This document shows, piece after piece, positions 9,065 through 17,279 of a DNA stretch of 64,000 nt. The position numbers were made by a program, and so were the translations under genes. The notes under the pieces were generated by a model. The model was not told the DNA's origin, made no database searches, and saw nothing but the letters and a program-made list of their open reading frames with translations. The stretch is from Oscillospiraceae bacterium (GTDB lineage Bacteria > Bacillota > Clostridia > Oscillospirales > Oscillospiraceae). The first letter of the stretch is position 1, and each line of letters begins with the position of its first letter. The stretch is taken from assembly GCA_009777775.1 (NCBI GenBank), contig WRLE01000013.1, positions 44,993 to 108,992 of the forward strand, read 5' to 3'.

Positions 9065-10420
9065 ATCATCAAAAACCGTAAATTTGAGACAATTGAAGAA
9101 GTCTTTTCGTATGCGCGAAAAATAATCGGTATTCCTTTACGCAACATTGATAAAACGAATAGACTCAATAGTGGAAAAGGTGCAATTGGGACTGTCATAG
9201 AAGAATCATGGTTTGGGTACGAAATTAATAGCAATGCCGAAGCTGACTTTTCAGATCTTGGAGTCGAATTGAAGGTCACTCCATATGTAAAGACCAGGAA
9301 AGGTATAAGTGCTAAAGAACGGTTAGTTTGTAATATCATTAATTATATGGATGAATACAAAAATACTTTTGAAACAAGTAGCATCTGGCAAAAATGTAAT
9401 ATGATGCTTCTAATGTTTTATGAGTATATCCCTGATGTTGATAAAGGCGACTTCACGATTGATGAAGTAATAATATATAATTTTCCTGCGGAAGACTTAG
9501 TTATTATCAAGCGTGATTGGGAAACGATTATGAGTAAAATTAAAGGTGGAATAGCTCACGAAATATCGGAGGGCGATACCCTCTACTTAGGAGCCTGTAC
9601 AAAAGGTTCAACATCGTTAACTGTTCGCCAGCAACCCTTTTCGGAAATTCCTGCCAAGCAGCGCGCATATTCGCTAAAACAGTCTTACATGACCTATATC
9701 CTCAAAACTTATGTTTTTGGAAAGAAAACTGATGAACATATTATTAAAGACCCCGCTCTTCTGCGTGAAAAAGGGTTTGAAGAGTATTTAATGGAGAAAG
9801 TGTCACCTTATTTTGGTTGGTCACAAATGGCTTTACTAAGCGAGTTTGGTATATCAACGAATTCTAAGAATGTAAATGAAATCATCCTGGCTAAAATCCT
9901 TGGTGTTACTGGTCGAATATCCAGAACAGATGAATTTAGAAAAGCAAATATCATTCCAAAAACAATTCGAATACAAAAAAATGGGCGTATAAAAGAAAGT
10001 ATGTCATTCCCAACATTCCAGTTTACAGCAATAATACACGAAGAATGGGAAGAATCTGAGTTAAAAAACTACCTCGAACCAACAAAATTTATGTTTGTTA
10101 TTTTTAGAGAGAATCATATGGGGGAGTTTATTTTTGATAGAATAAAATTTTGGAACATCTCGGATGAAGACTTAAATGAAGTACAAAAGGTCTGGGAGCA
10201 AACAATAAATACAATCCTCAAAGGGGTAGAGTTGCATTATGATGGGCGTGTGACTAGGAACAACCTCCCAAAGCGAGTTGATAACCCTGTTGCTCATGTT
10301 CGTCCGCATGGTAGGAATGCGCAAGATACATACCCGCTACCTGACGGTCGTCATATGACTAAACAATGTTTTTGGTTCAATAATACATATGTAAAGTCGA
10401 TAATCGATGAGCAACCTTAA
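9065..10420 (+). CDS. Sau3AI/MutH-type restriction endonuclease (non-canonical start)
   Basis: About 451 aa, close to the 489 aa of Sau3AI. The N-terminal MutH-like nuclease core is present: E47, D61, E68 and K70 (numbering from 9065) in GTVIEESWFG ... EADFSDLGVELKVTPY, with E-D spacing 14, D-E spacing 7 and E-x-K exactly as in MutH. A second, nuclease-like C-terminal domain follows as in Sau3AI. It should cleave GATC not methylated at C. The frame is open from 9017 but has no ATG, GTG or TTG before the catalytic core; the first TTG/ATG codons fall inside it. AAGGTGG at 9057-9063 precedes two ATC codons at 9065 and 9068, so translation from ATC, or a mutated start, is implied. The ATG at 9269 would remove the active site. 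Confidence 0.8.
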   Translation: MIKNRKFETIEEVFSYARKIIGIPLRNIDKTNRLNSGKGAIGTVIEESWFGYEINSNAEADFSDLGVELKVTPYVKTRKGISAKERLVCNIINYMDEYKNTFETSSIWQKCNMMLLMFYEYIPDVDKGDFTIDEVIIYNFPAEDLVIIKRDWETIMSKIKGGIAHEISEGDTLYLGACTKGSTSLTVRQQPFSEIPAKQRAYSLKQSYMTYILKTYVFGKKTDEHIIKDPALLREKGFEEYLMEKVSPYFGWSQMALLSEFGISTNSKNVNEIILAKILGVTGRISRTDEFRKANIIPKTIRIQKNGRIKESMSFPTFQFTAIIHEEWEESELKNYLEPTKFMFVIFRENHMGEFIFDRIKFWNISDEDLNEVQKVWEQTINTILKGVELHYDGRVTRNNLPKRVDNPVAHVRPHGRNAQDTYPLPDGRHMTKQCFWFNNTYVKSIIDEQP

Positions 10421-10495
10421 TGTGCTGTAATAATTATATCATTTATACAGTCCAATAAAACGGACTTATAGTTTGTGTTTTGTGTTTTTTATATC

Positions 10496-10535
10496 AAAAT
10501 CCCGAATTACTTGTATTCAAGTGACTCGGGGTTTT
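10496..10535 (+). terminator. Terminator after the restriction endonuclease
   Basis: AAAATCCCGA at 10496-10505 pairs with TCGGGGTTTT at 10526-10535 (one G-T pair), with an inner ACTTG/CAAGT stem. Located 75 nt after the endonuclease stop. Confidence 0.75.
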
Positions 10536-10623
10536 GGTGCAATAAAATAAAACATAATAATTTATTTATTAAGAGCCGAATAGCACCGTAGAGTCTAGTA
10601 AAATTAATATGCTCTTACTCCTA

Positions 10624-11589
10624 CTACTCCCATTCCACAGTTCCTGGTGGTTTCGGGGTTACATCAAATGCTACCCTGTTTATTCCTGGTACTTCTGCGG
10701 TGATTCTGGCTGCTACTAGTTCTAGTAGCTCGTAGGGGAGTCTGGCGGAGCCGGCGGTTACGAAATCTGTTGTTGTTATTGCTCTGAGAATCACGGCTTC
10801 TTCGTAGCATCTTTCATCGTTTCTTACACCGACGCTGCGGATGCCGGGGAGGACTGCGAAGTATTGCTGGATTTCTTTGTGGAGTCCGGCTTTTTCTAGT
10901 TCCTCTCTGTAAATAGCATCGGCTTCGCGGAGGATGTCTAGCTTGGGTTTTGTGACTTCGCCTAGGCAGCGTACAGCTAGACCAGGACCAGGGAAGGGTT
11001 GACGTTCGGAAAAGTCTTCCGAAAGGCCAAGCTTTCTGCCGCACTCGCGGACTTCCTCTTTAAAGAGCATTTTGAGCGGTTCAATAACAGCTTCAAATTC
11101 GATGTCCGTTGGCATTCCGCCGACATTGTGGTGGGCTTTGACTTGCTTGTGTCCGTCTTCGCCGCTTTCCATTATGTCGGGGTATATTGTCCCTTGTACA
11201 AGGCAGCCGATTTCTCCGAGGCTTTTTGCGGTTTCTTCAAAGACGCGGATAAATTCTTCGCCGATAATCATGCGTTTTTGTTCGGGGTCGGTTATACCTT
11301 TGAGTTTTGCCAAAAAACGCTCCTCTGCATCCACTCGTATAAGGTTAATATTATATGTATCACGGAAAAGTGCGGTAACTTGGTCACCTTCGTTTTTTCG
11401 CATTAGTCCTGTATCAACAAAGAGGCAAGTGAGCTTGTCTCCAATTGCTTTATGGGTCAGCATTGCACAGACTGCAGAGTCCACACCACCCGAAAGAGCG
11501 CAAAGCACAGGTCGCCCCGCCGCTTCTTCGATGATGCTTTTGCAGGCTTCTTCGATAAATTCATCAATTGTTGTCTTAAGATTTGTCAT
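10624..11589 (-). CDS. guaA: GMP synthase, ATP-pyrophosphatase/dimerisation part without glutaminase domain
   Basis: A 321-aa protein that carries only the synthetase half of GMP synthase. The P-loop pyrophosphatase motif [12 protein letters not shown] lies at residues 29-40, followed by [13 protein letters not shown], the [12 protein letters not shown] segment, [24 protein letters not shown] and the C-terminal dimerisation domain ending [14 protein letters not shown]. Standard bacterial GuaA is about 510 aa with an N-terminal glutamine amidotransferase; here it is absent and the GGAG-ATG start leaves no room for it. It converts XMP, ATP and ammonia to GMP; glutaminase must come from a separate GuaA-a-like subunit elsewhere or the enzyme uses free ammonia. 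Split versions are typical of archaea. First of a run of nitrogen-related genes on this strand. Confidence 0.92.
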   Translation of the reverse strand: MTNLKTTIDEFIEEACKSIIEEAAGRPVLCALSGGVDSAVCAMLTHKAIGDKLTCLFVDTGLMRKNEGDQVTALFRDTYNINLIRVDAEERFLAKLKGITDPEQKRMIIGEEFIRVFEETAKSLGEIGCLVQGTIYPDIMESGEDGHKQVKAHHNVGGMPTDIEFEAVIEPLKMLFKEEVRECGRKLGLSEDFSERQPFPGPGLAVRCLGEVTKPKLDILREADAIYREELEKAGLHKEIQQYFAVLPGIRSVGVRNDERCYEEAVILRAITTTDFVTAGSARLPYELLELVAARITAEVPGINRVAFDVTPKPPGTVEWE

Positions 11590-11862
11590 ATTGTGTCTCC
11601 TACTTTAGATTTGTTTCGGGTCTGATGTTACATGAATCTGAAATGTGTAGCAACTTTTTATGCTGATAATGATGTAACTGCTACCAAGCGGCGCGTCAAG
11701 GATGCCGCGCCATACGAATGTCATTGGAGGTGTTACTAATTCGTATAATTGTTCATCGTTAATTGTTTATCGTTCATTATTCATTGAATAATTGTTAATT
11801 GTTAATTGAATAACTGTTCATCGTATAATCATTCATCATTCATCATTAATTATTAATAAACC
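11590..11862. repeat. Intergenic repeats (GC-hairpin copy plus AT-rich heptamers)
   Basis: Between carB and guaA. Bases 11689-11716 are a reverse copy of the GC-rich hairpin repeat (CGGCGCGTCAAGG...GCGCCATACG) found at 27.8, 37.1-37.4, 40.6-40.7 and 52.0 kb. Bases about 11740-11855 are a low-complexity run of TTCATTATTCATT, AATTGTTAATTG and related 7-9 mers also seen at 18.63, 29.2 and 45.2 kb. No gene seen. Confidence 0.7.
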
Positions 11863-14800
11863 TCATCCCCGTAGGTGGTATTCTTGTAGTGACAAGATTC
11901 TTTCTGCTGGGTTGTCGATTTTTTCGGCTATGCCTTTGGCACCAGCTAGGGCGGCGGTTATTGTTGTCATGTAGGGGATATTGTACTTAATGGCTGCTTT
12001 TCTTATATAAGAATCATCTTCGGTGCTGCGCCTGCTGCCGTTGGGGGTGTTTATTATCATGTCTAATTGGTGATTTTTCACAGCATCTTCGATGTTTGGT
12101 CGCCCTTCGTACAGTTTGTTGATAACATACGTTTGTAGACCCTTTTCCAACAAATAAGCATGGGTTCCTCTTGTTGCATATATCCTAAAACCGAGGGATT
12201 TTAGTCTGCTTGCCACTTCTTCCAAACCTTCTCTATCTCTTTCTGCGACAGATATTAAAACAGAGCCTGATAGCGGCAATATTGTTTTGCTACCTTCCAA
12301 AGCTTTGTAGAAAGCGAGTCCAAAGGAGTCGGATAAGCCTAAGACCTCTCCCGTTGACCTCATTTCAGGACCCAAGACCGGATCTACTTCGGGGAACATA
12401 TTGAATGGGAAAACAGCTTCTTTCACACCGAAGTATGGTACATCGGGTAAAACCATTTCCAAAAGTTCTGGGCATTTATCAGTATGCTCTGCCATAATAA
12501 GCTGGGTAGCTAGGTTTGCCATATTAAGATTGCAAACTTTCGATACCAAAGGTACAGTACGAGATGCGCGTGGGTTTGCTTCTAAAACATAAACTTTCCC
12601 TTGATATATGGCATATTGAACGTTTAATAAGCCAATGACTCCCAAGCTTCCTGCGATGGCTCTCGTATACTCTCTAATCGTTTCTGTTTGCTCTTCAGTT
12701 ATGCTTACTGGTGGTATGACGCAGGCTGAGTCGCCAGAATGAATGCCAGCATATTCTATATGCTCCATGACAACCGGCACATATGCATTAGAGCCATCTG
12801 CCAGAGCATCTGCTTCACATTCGATGGCATGGTCCAAAAAGCGGTCAATGAGTATGGGCGCGTCTTCGCCAATATACTGTGAATTTGTTGCCACATACGC
12901 ATGAAGTTGCTCATCGTCAAAGACTACTTCCATGGCTCTTCCACCTAGCACATACGAAGGTCTCACCATGACTGGATATCCGATTGAATTGGCAATTTGG
13001 AGGGCTTCGCCCAAATCTCTAGCCATTCCGGACTCTGGCATTGGTATGTCCATTTGCTCCATGATTTTTCTGAATAAATCCCTATCCTCAGCTAGTGCAA
13101 TGACTTCTGGGCTTGTACCAAGTATGGGAACCCCAGCGTTTTTCAGCTCCATGGCAATATTGAGAGGGGTTTGACCACCGAATTGTACAATTACTCCCAA
13201 GGGTTGCTCGTGTTCGCATATGGACAAGACATCCTCAACGGTCAATGGCTCAAAGTATAGCTTATCCGATGTGTCGTAATCTGTAGAAACCGTTTCAGGA
13301 TTGCAATTTATCATTATTGTTTCAAAGCCCAATTCTCGAAGTGCCATGGTGGTATGGACACAGCAATAGTCGAACTCGATGCCTTGACCGATTCTATTGG
13401 GTCCTCCGCCGAGAATTATGATTTTTCTTCTGCCTTCCTTGCTTTCATCCACTTTATATCCACTAAGCTCTCTGGCTTGAGCAAGCTCTCCGCCTAATTT
13501 CCCCAATCCGTTATATGTGGAGTAATAATACTGTGCATCGGCTCCGCTCACAGGTACCAAATCCCATTCTTGTTTTATACCCAATGAAAGCCTTTGGTTA
13601 CGAATACTTTCTTCCGAATCCCCCAAGAGTGAGGCGAGGTATTTATCAGCAAAACCATCTTTCTTTGCCCTTTCGAGAAGAGAGGAAGGCAACTGTCCGT
13701 TTTTATACCCCAGAATCTCGTTTTCCAGCTCCACCATTTCTTTTATCTGTTCAAGAAAATACTCTTTTATTTTCGTTACATTATATATATCTCGCACCCT
13801 GACTCCCTTTCGGAGTGCTTCGTATATGGCAAAATAGCGTTCGCTATTGGGGGTGGCGATAATATGGAGCAGCTCTTCTTTTCCCAGCTCGTTGAATTTT
13901 TTGGCGAAACCAAGTCCGCTTCTGCCGATTTCCAAAGAACGAATAGCTTTTTGGAAGGCTTCTTTAAATGTGCGACCAATGCTCATCACTTCGCCGACGG
14001 CTCTCATTTGTGTTCCCAATTTATCTTCGATACCAGCGAATTTTTCAAAAGCCCAGCGAGCGAATTTAAGAACAATATAATCACCATAGGGTTCGTATTT
14101 TTCCATGGTGCCTTCTTTCCAATATGGCAGCTCATCTAAGGTCATACCAGCTGCCAATAGGGAGGACACATATGCAATGGGGAAGCCGGTTGCTTTGGAA
14201 GCCAGAGCGGAGGAGCGGGATGTTCTGGGGTTAATTTCAATGACAACGACTTTTCCAGTTTCAGGGTCGTGGGCAAGTTGAACGTTGGTGCCGCCTATGA
14301 CTCCGATTTCGGAAACGATGTCGAAGGCGATTTGTTTGAGCCTGTTCTGAAGTTCTTCGCTGATTGTCAACATCGGTGCTGCACAAAATGAATCGCCAGT
14401 ATGCACACCCATGGGGTCGATATTTTCAATCATGCATATGGCAATCATTTGGTTCTTGGCATCTCTGACAACTTCGACTTCCAACTCTTCCCAGCCAAGG
14501 ACGCTTTCCTCGATGAGAACCTGTCCAATCATGGAAGCTTGCAAGCCTCTTCCAGCAACGACCAATAGCTCTTCTTTGTTGAATACAAGCCCACCGCCTG
14601 TGCCACCCATGGTGTATGCGGGACGGAGCACAACAGGATAGCCCAGTTCATCGGCGACTTCCACAGCTTGATCCACGGATAAGGCTTCAAAGCTTCTGGG
14701 CATCTCCACACCCAGTTTGTCCATGGTTTTCTTAAACTCGATGCGGTCTTCGCCACGCTCGATTGCATCAAGCTGAACACCTATAACCTTAACATTATAC

Positions 14801-15129
14801 TGGCTCAAAACACCGGCTTTGTGAAGTTCCAGGCTTAAATTAAGACCCGATTGGCCTCCCAAATTGGGAAGTAACGCATCCGGTCTTTCCTTTGCAATAA
14901 TTTCGGTGAGCCTGTTTAGGTTAAGGGGTTCGATATAGGTCACATCCGCGACAACTGGGTCAGTCATAATGGTAGCTGGGTTTGAATTTACTAAGATGAT
15001 TTTGTACCCCAAGCTCCTGAGCGCTTTGCAAGCCTGCGTTCCCGAATAATCAAATTCGCAAGCTTGTCCGATGATAATCGGTCCAGAACCGATAATCATG
15101 ATGGAATGGATGTCTGTCCTTTTTGGCAA
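11863..15129 (-). CDS. carB: Carbamoyl-phosphate synthase large subunit
   Basis: Full-length at 1088 aa. Two homologous ATP-grasp halves are evident: the first begins MIIGSGPIIIGQACEFDYSG and the second IILGGGPNRIGQGIEFDYCC near residue 570, each with NPATI/NPETVSTDYDTSD pieces, plus the C-terminal allosteric MGS domain (VLISVAERDREG ... RIYATRGTHAYL ... IINTPNG). It makes carbamoyl phosphate from bicarbonate, ATP and ammonia supplied by CarA. TTG 15129 is the start, with GGAGG 7 nt upstream. No carA lies beside it in this window, which is unusual, and pyrC and pyrF are found 30 kb away. Separated from the purF-like gene by a short hairpin array. Confidence 0.97.
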   Translation of the reverse strand: MPKRTDIHSIMIIGSGPIIIGQACEFDYSGTQACKALRSLGYKIILVNSNPATIMTDPVVADVTYIEPLNLNRLTEIIAKERPDALLPNLGGQSGLNLSLELHKAGVLSQYNVKVIGVQLDAIERGEDRIEFKKTMDKLGVEMPRSFEALSVDQAVEVADELGYPVVLRPAYTMGGTGGGLVFNKEELLVVAGRGLQASMIGQVLIEESVLGWEELEVEVVRDAKNQMIAICMIENIDPMGVHTGDSFCAAPMLTISEELQNRLKQIAFDIVSEIGVIGGTNVQLAHDPETGKVVVIEINPRTSRSSALASKATGFPIAYVSSLLAAGMTLDELPYWKEGTMEKYEPYGDYIVLKFARWAFEKFAGIEDKLGTQMRAVGEVMSIGRTFKEAFQKAIRSLEIGRSGLGFAKKFNELGKEELLHIIATPNSERYFAIYEALRKGVRVRDIYNVTKIKEYFLEQIKEMVELENEILGYKNGQLPSSLLERAKKDGFADKYLASLLGDSEESIRNQRLSLGIKQEWDLVPVSGADAQYYYSTYNGLGKLGGELAQARELSGYKVDESKEGRRKIIILGGGPNRIGQGIEFDYCCVHTTMALRELGFETIMINCNPETVSTDYDTSDKLYFEPLTVEDVLSICEHEQPLGVIVQFGGQTPLNIAMELKNAGVPILGTSPEVIALAEDRDLFRKIMEQMDIPMPESGMARDLGEALQIANSIGYPVMVRPSYVLGGRAMEVVFDDEQLHAYVATNSQYIGEDAPILIDRFLDHAIECEADALADGSNAYVPVVMEHIEYAGIHSGDSACVIPPVSITEEQTETIREYTRAIAGSLGVIGLLNVQYAIYQGKVYVLEANPRASRTVPLVSKVCNLNMANLATQLIMAEHTDKCPELLEMVLPDVPYFGVKEAVFPFNMFPEVDPVLGPEMRSTGEVLGLSDSFGLAFYKALEGSKTILPLSGSVLISVAERDREGLEEVASRLKSLGFRIYATRGTHAYLLEKGLQTYVINKLYEGRPNIEDAVKNHQLDMIINTPNGSRRSTEDDSYIRKAAIKYNIPYMTTITAALAGAKGIAEKIDNPAERILSLQEYHLRG

Positions 15130-15151
15130 GAAAATTCCTCCATTTCAATTG

Positions 15152-15255
15152 GTGCGAAGCACATTATCTGCTGCGAAGCACCTCATTTCGTGCGAAACAC
15201 CTTATCTAGTGCGAAGCACTTTTTTGCTATGATGCTTATTATTTTATGCGAAGCA
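15152..15255. repeat. Array of five TGCGAAGCAC mini-hairpins
   Basis: Between the purF-like stop and the carB start on the minus strand, TGCGAAGCAC occurs at 15153, 15172, 15191 (one mismatch, TGCGAAACAC), 15210 and 15246, mostly at 19-bp intervals. Most copies with the preceding G form a 4-bp stem (GTGC/GCAC) closed by a GAA loop. Confidence 0.7.
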
Positions 15256-15262
15256 CCTTTTC

Positions 15263-16681
15263 CTATTCTTTGCCGTTCCAGCAATATGTGCATAATTTAC
15301 ATTTATCAATGCCGATGGAATCGAGAAGTCCGTCCAAAGAATGGTATTCAAGGGATGTGAGATTTAACTTATCCCTTATTTGCTCAATCATTTTTTTGTA
15401 GCGGCTCGATGAAAAATCCGTATATTCGTCAAGATGCTTGTCGCCATCAGAACCTTCAAGCTCATTTATGACTTGACGGGTGATGAGCTCGTTATCTGAT
15501 TGGGAGCGGGTGAAATTTAAATATTTACAACTATAGACGATGGGCGGGCAGGCAGGGCGGACATGGAGTTCCTTTGCACCGCTTTCGTATAAAAAGTCAA
15601 TAATTGCAAGCATTTGCGTTCCGCGGACTATGGAATCGTCTATAAAGAGCAGTCGTTTATTTTCAATCAAATAATTGACAGGTATCAGCTTCATGCGAGC
15701 TATGATGCTGCGCAGGCTCTCTTCGTGGGGAGTGAAGCTGCGAGGCCAGGTGGGGGTGTATTTAATCAGAGGTCTAGCAAAGGGAATCTGTGATTCATTT
15801 GCATATCCAATGGCATGGGCTGTGCCTGAATCTGGAATACCTGCTACATAATCCAAGTTTGATAAAAACCCATTTGCGATGTCTTGTTTTGCAAGACTAC
15901 TTCCATTCCTATAGCGCATTTCCTCCACATTAATACCTTCGTAGTCAGAGGTGGGGTAGCCGTAATAAGTCCACAAAAAAGCGCATATGCGCATATCGTC
16001 ATTGGGAGTGACCAAGGTTTCAATTTTATTTGAATCAACGAAAACGATTTCTCCAGGACCCAATTCATAGCAAGACTTATATCCCAAGTTCAAGTAAGCA
16101 AATGACTCGAAGCTGATACAATGGCTCCCATCCCTTTTCCCGATGGACAAAGGAGTCCTGCCAAGTTTATCCCTTGCTGCATATATGCCACCATCTGCAC
16201 ATACCAGCATTGTCATTGACCCTTCTATGACGCTTTGGGCATAAACAATTCCCTCAACAATGCTAGAACGCCTACATATGAGGGAAGCTACCAACTCAGT
16301 TAAATTGATTCGACCACCGCTCATTTCCGTAAAATATGCATTGTCGTCTGATATCAGTTGCTTAACTAGCTCCTCGGCGTTGGAAATATTACCCACTGTA
16401 ACAATGGCGAAGGTACCGATGGCAGAATGTAGAATTATCGGCTGCGGATCGCTGTCGCTGATGCATCCGATGCCGATATTTCCAATTAGTTCCGGAATAT
16501 TAGTTTCAAATTTAGTGCGAAAAGGTGTATTTTCGATGTTATGTATTGCAAGGGAAAAATGTTTGCCATCGTAAACTGTCATTCCACCCCTGCGAGTTCC
16601 CAAATGGGAATGGTAATCAGTTCCGAAAAATAAATCTATAGCACATTCGTTGTTGGAGCATACTCCGAATATTCCACCCAT
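15263..16681 (-). CDS. PurF-like amidophosphoribosyltransferase with Cys1 replaced by Gly
   Basis: A 472-aa class II amidotransferase plus phosphoribosyltransferase (PRT) fusion. The N-terminus MGGIFGV aligns with the MCGIFGI of PurF, but the nucleophilic Cys1 codon is GGT (Gly). HLGTRRGG and the glutaminase fold are otherwise kept. The PRT domain keeps PDSGTAHAIGYA and the PRPP loop LLFIDDSIVRGTQM (about residues 345-360), and the C-terminus has a Cys cluster (CKLCTYCW) that could hold a Fe-S centre. Glutamine hydrolysis should be lost while PRPP-dependent amination with free ammonia may remain. From memory, several clostridial genomes have MGG-starting paralogues. ANTAR, glnA genes lie just upstream (12-bp gap), so a regulatory or ammonia-dependent role is possible. 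Confidence 0.85.
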   Translation of the reverse strand: MGGIFGVCSNNECAIDLFFGTDYHSHLGTRRGGMTVYDGKHFSLAIHNIENTPFRTKFETNIPELIGNIGIGCISDSDPQPIILHSAIGTFAIVTVGNISNAEELVKQLISDDNAYFTEMSGGRINLTELVASLICRRSSIVEGIVYAQSVIEGSMTMLVCADGGIYAARDKLGRTPLSIGKRDGSHCISFESFAYLNLGYKSCYELGPGEIVFVDSNKIETLVTPNDDMRICAFLWTYYGYPTSDYEGINVEEMRYRNGSSLAKQDIANGFLSNLDYVAGIPDSGTAHAIGYANESQIPFARPLIKYTPTWPRSFTPHEESLRSIIARMKLIPVNYLIENKRLLFIDDSIVRGTQMLAIIDFLYESGAKELHVRPACPPIVYSCKYLNFTRSQSDNELITRQVINELEGSDGDKHLDEYTDFSSSRYKKMIEQIRDKLNLTSLEYHSLDGLLDSIGIDKCKLCTYCWNGKE

Positions 16682-16693
16682 AAACCTAACCCT

Positions 16694-17263
16694 CTAGTTT
16701 TCGTACTTTTTTAGTATCTCTTCAGCGATGACCCTCCTTGTTGTGCGGGTATCCATCGCTTGTTTCTCAATATATCGATGAGCTTCCTGCTCGCTCATGT
16801 CTAAACAAGATATGAGTATATACTTCGCCCTGTCTGTTATACGGATGTCTTCGATTCTTTGTTTTAACATGCTGTTTTCCGCTTGCATCCTTTTAAGTTG
16901 CTTTTGTGCGGCACCAGCCAGTTTCAAAGCTGACCAAAAAACAGCCCTGTTAATGGGTTTTGCAACGGTTAGCACGCCATCTTCTTCACATATTGCCGAT
17001 ATGGCATCGAAGTATTCTGTCTTTACCACAAGTATGGTTTGAGCAATGCTACCAAGGGCAATGTTGCGAGAAAGGCTTTCCCCAGATTCATCTATCAAAG
17101 GAGCGTTTACGATAACTAAATCAAACTCCCTGTCCAAGAGCAATCTTTTAGCACTGGCAGCGGAAGTGGCTGTTGCGATTTCTCTGATGGAAGCGGCGCT
17201 TAGCATTTCATTGAAAAATAAGGTGCCTTTGTCAACGCTTGAAACTATTAATGCGCTGTCCAT
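16694..17263 (-). CDS. ANTAR-domain response regulator (antiterminator)
   Basis: A 189-aa protein with an N-terminal receiver-like domain (ALIVSSVDKGTLFFNEML ... FDLVIVNAPL), a coiled-coil linker (AAQKQLKRMQAENSMLKQRIED) and a C-terminal ANTAR helix bundle RAKYILISCLDMSEQEAHRYIE followed by TRRVIAEEIL. ANTAR domains bind paired hexaloop RNA hairpins and prevent termination. The receiver keeps an Asp region but the usual phospho-acceptor context is weak, so control by phosphorylation is uncertain. It lies between glnA (17-bp gap) and the purF-like gene (12-bp gap) and is thus presumably co-transcribed with them; similar glnA-ANTAR pairs are known in Clostridia. RBS AAAGGTGG at 7 nt. Confidence 0.85.
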   Translation of the reverse strand: MDSALIVSSVDKGTLFFNEMLSAASIREIATATSAASAKRLLLDREFDLVIVNAPLIDESGESLSRNIALGSIAQTILVVKTEYFDAISAICEEDGVLTVAKPINRAVFWSALKLAGAAQKQLKRMQAENSMLKQRIEDIRITDRAKYILISCLDMSEQEAHRYIEKQAMDTRTTRRVIAEEILKKYEN

Positions 17264-17279
17264 TTAATTGCCACCTTTC

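Noticed and set aside
9269..10420. Endonuclease beginning at ATG 9269
   Set aside because: That start would delete the E-D-E-K catalytic site, although the upstream frame is open and conserved in pattern.
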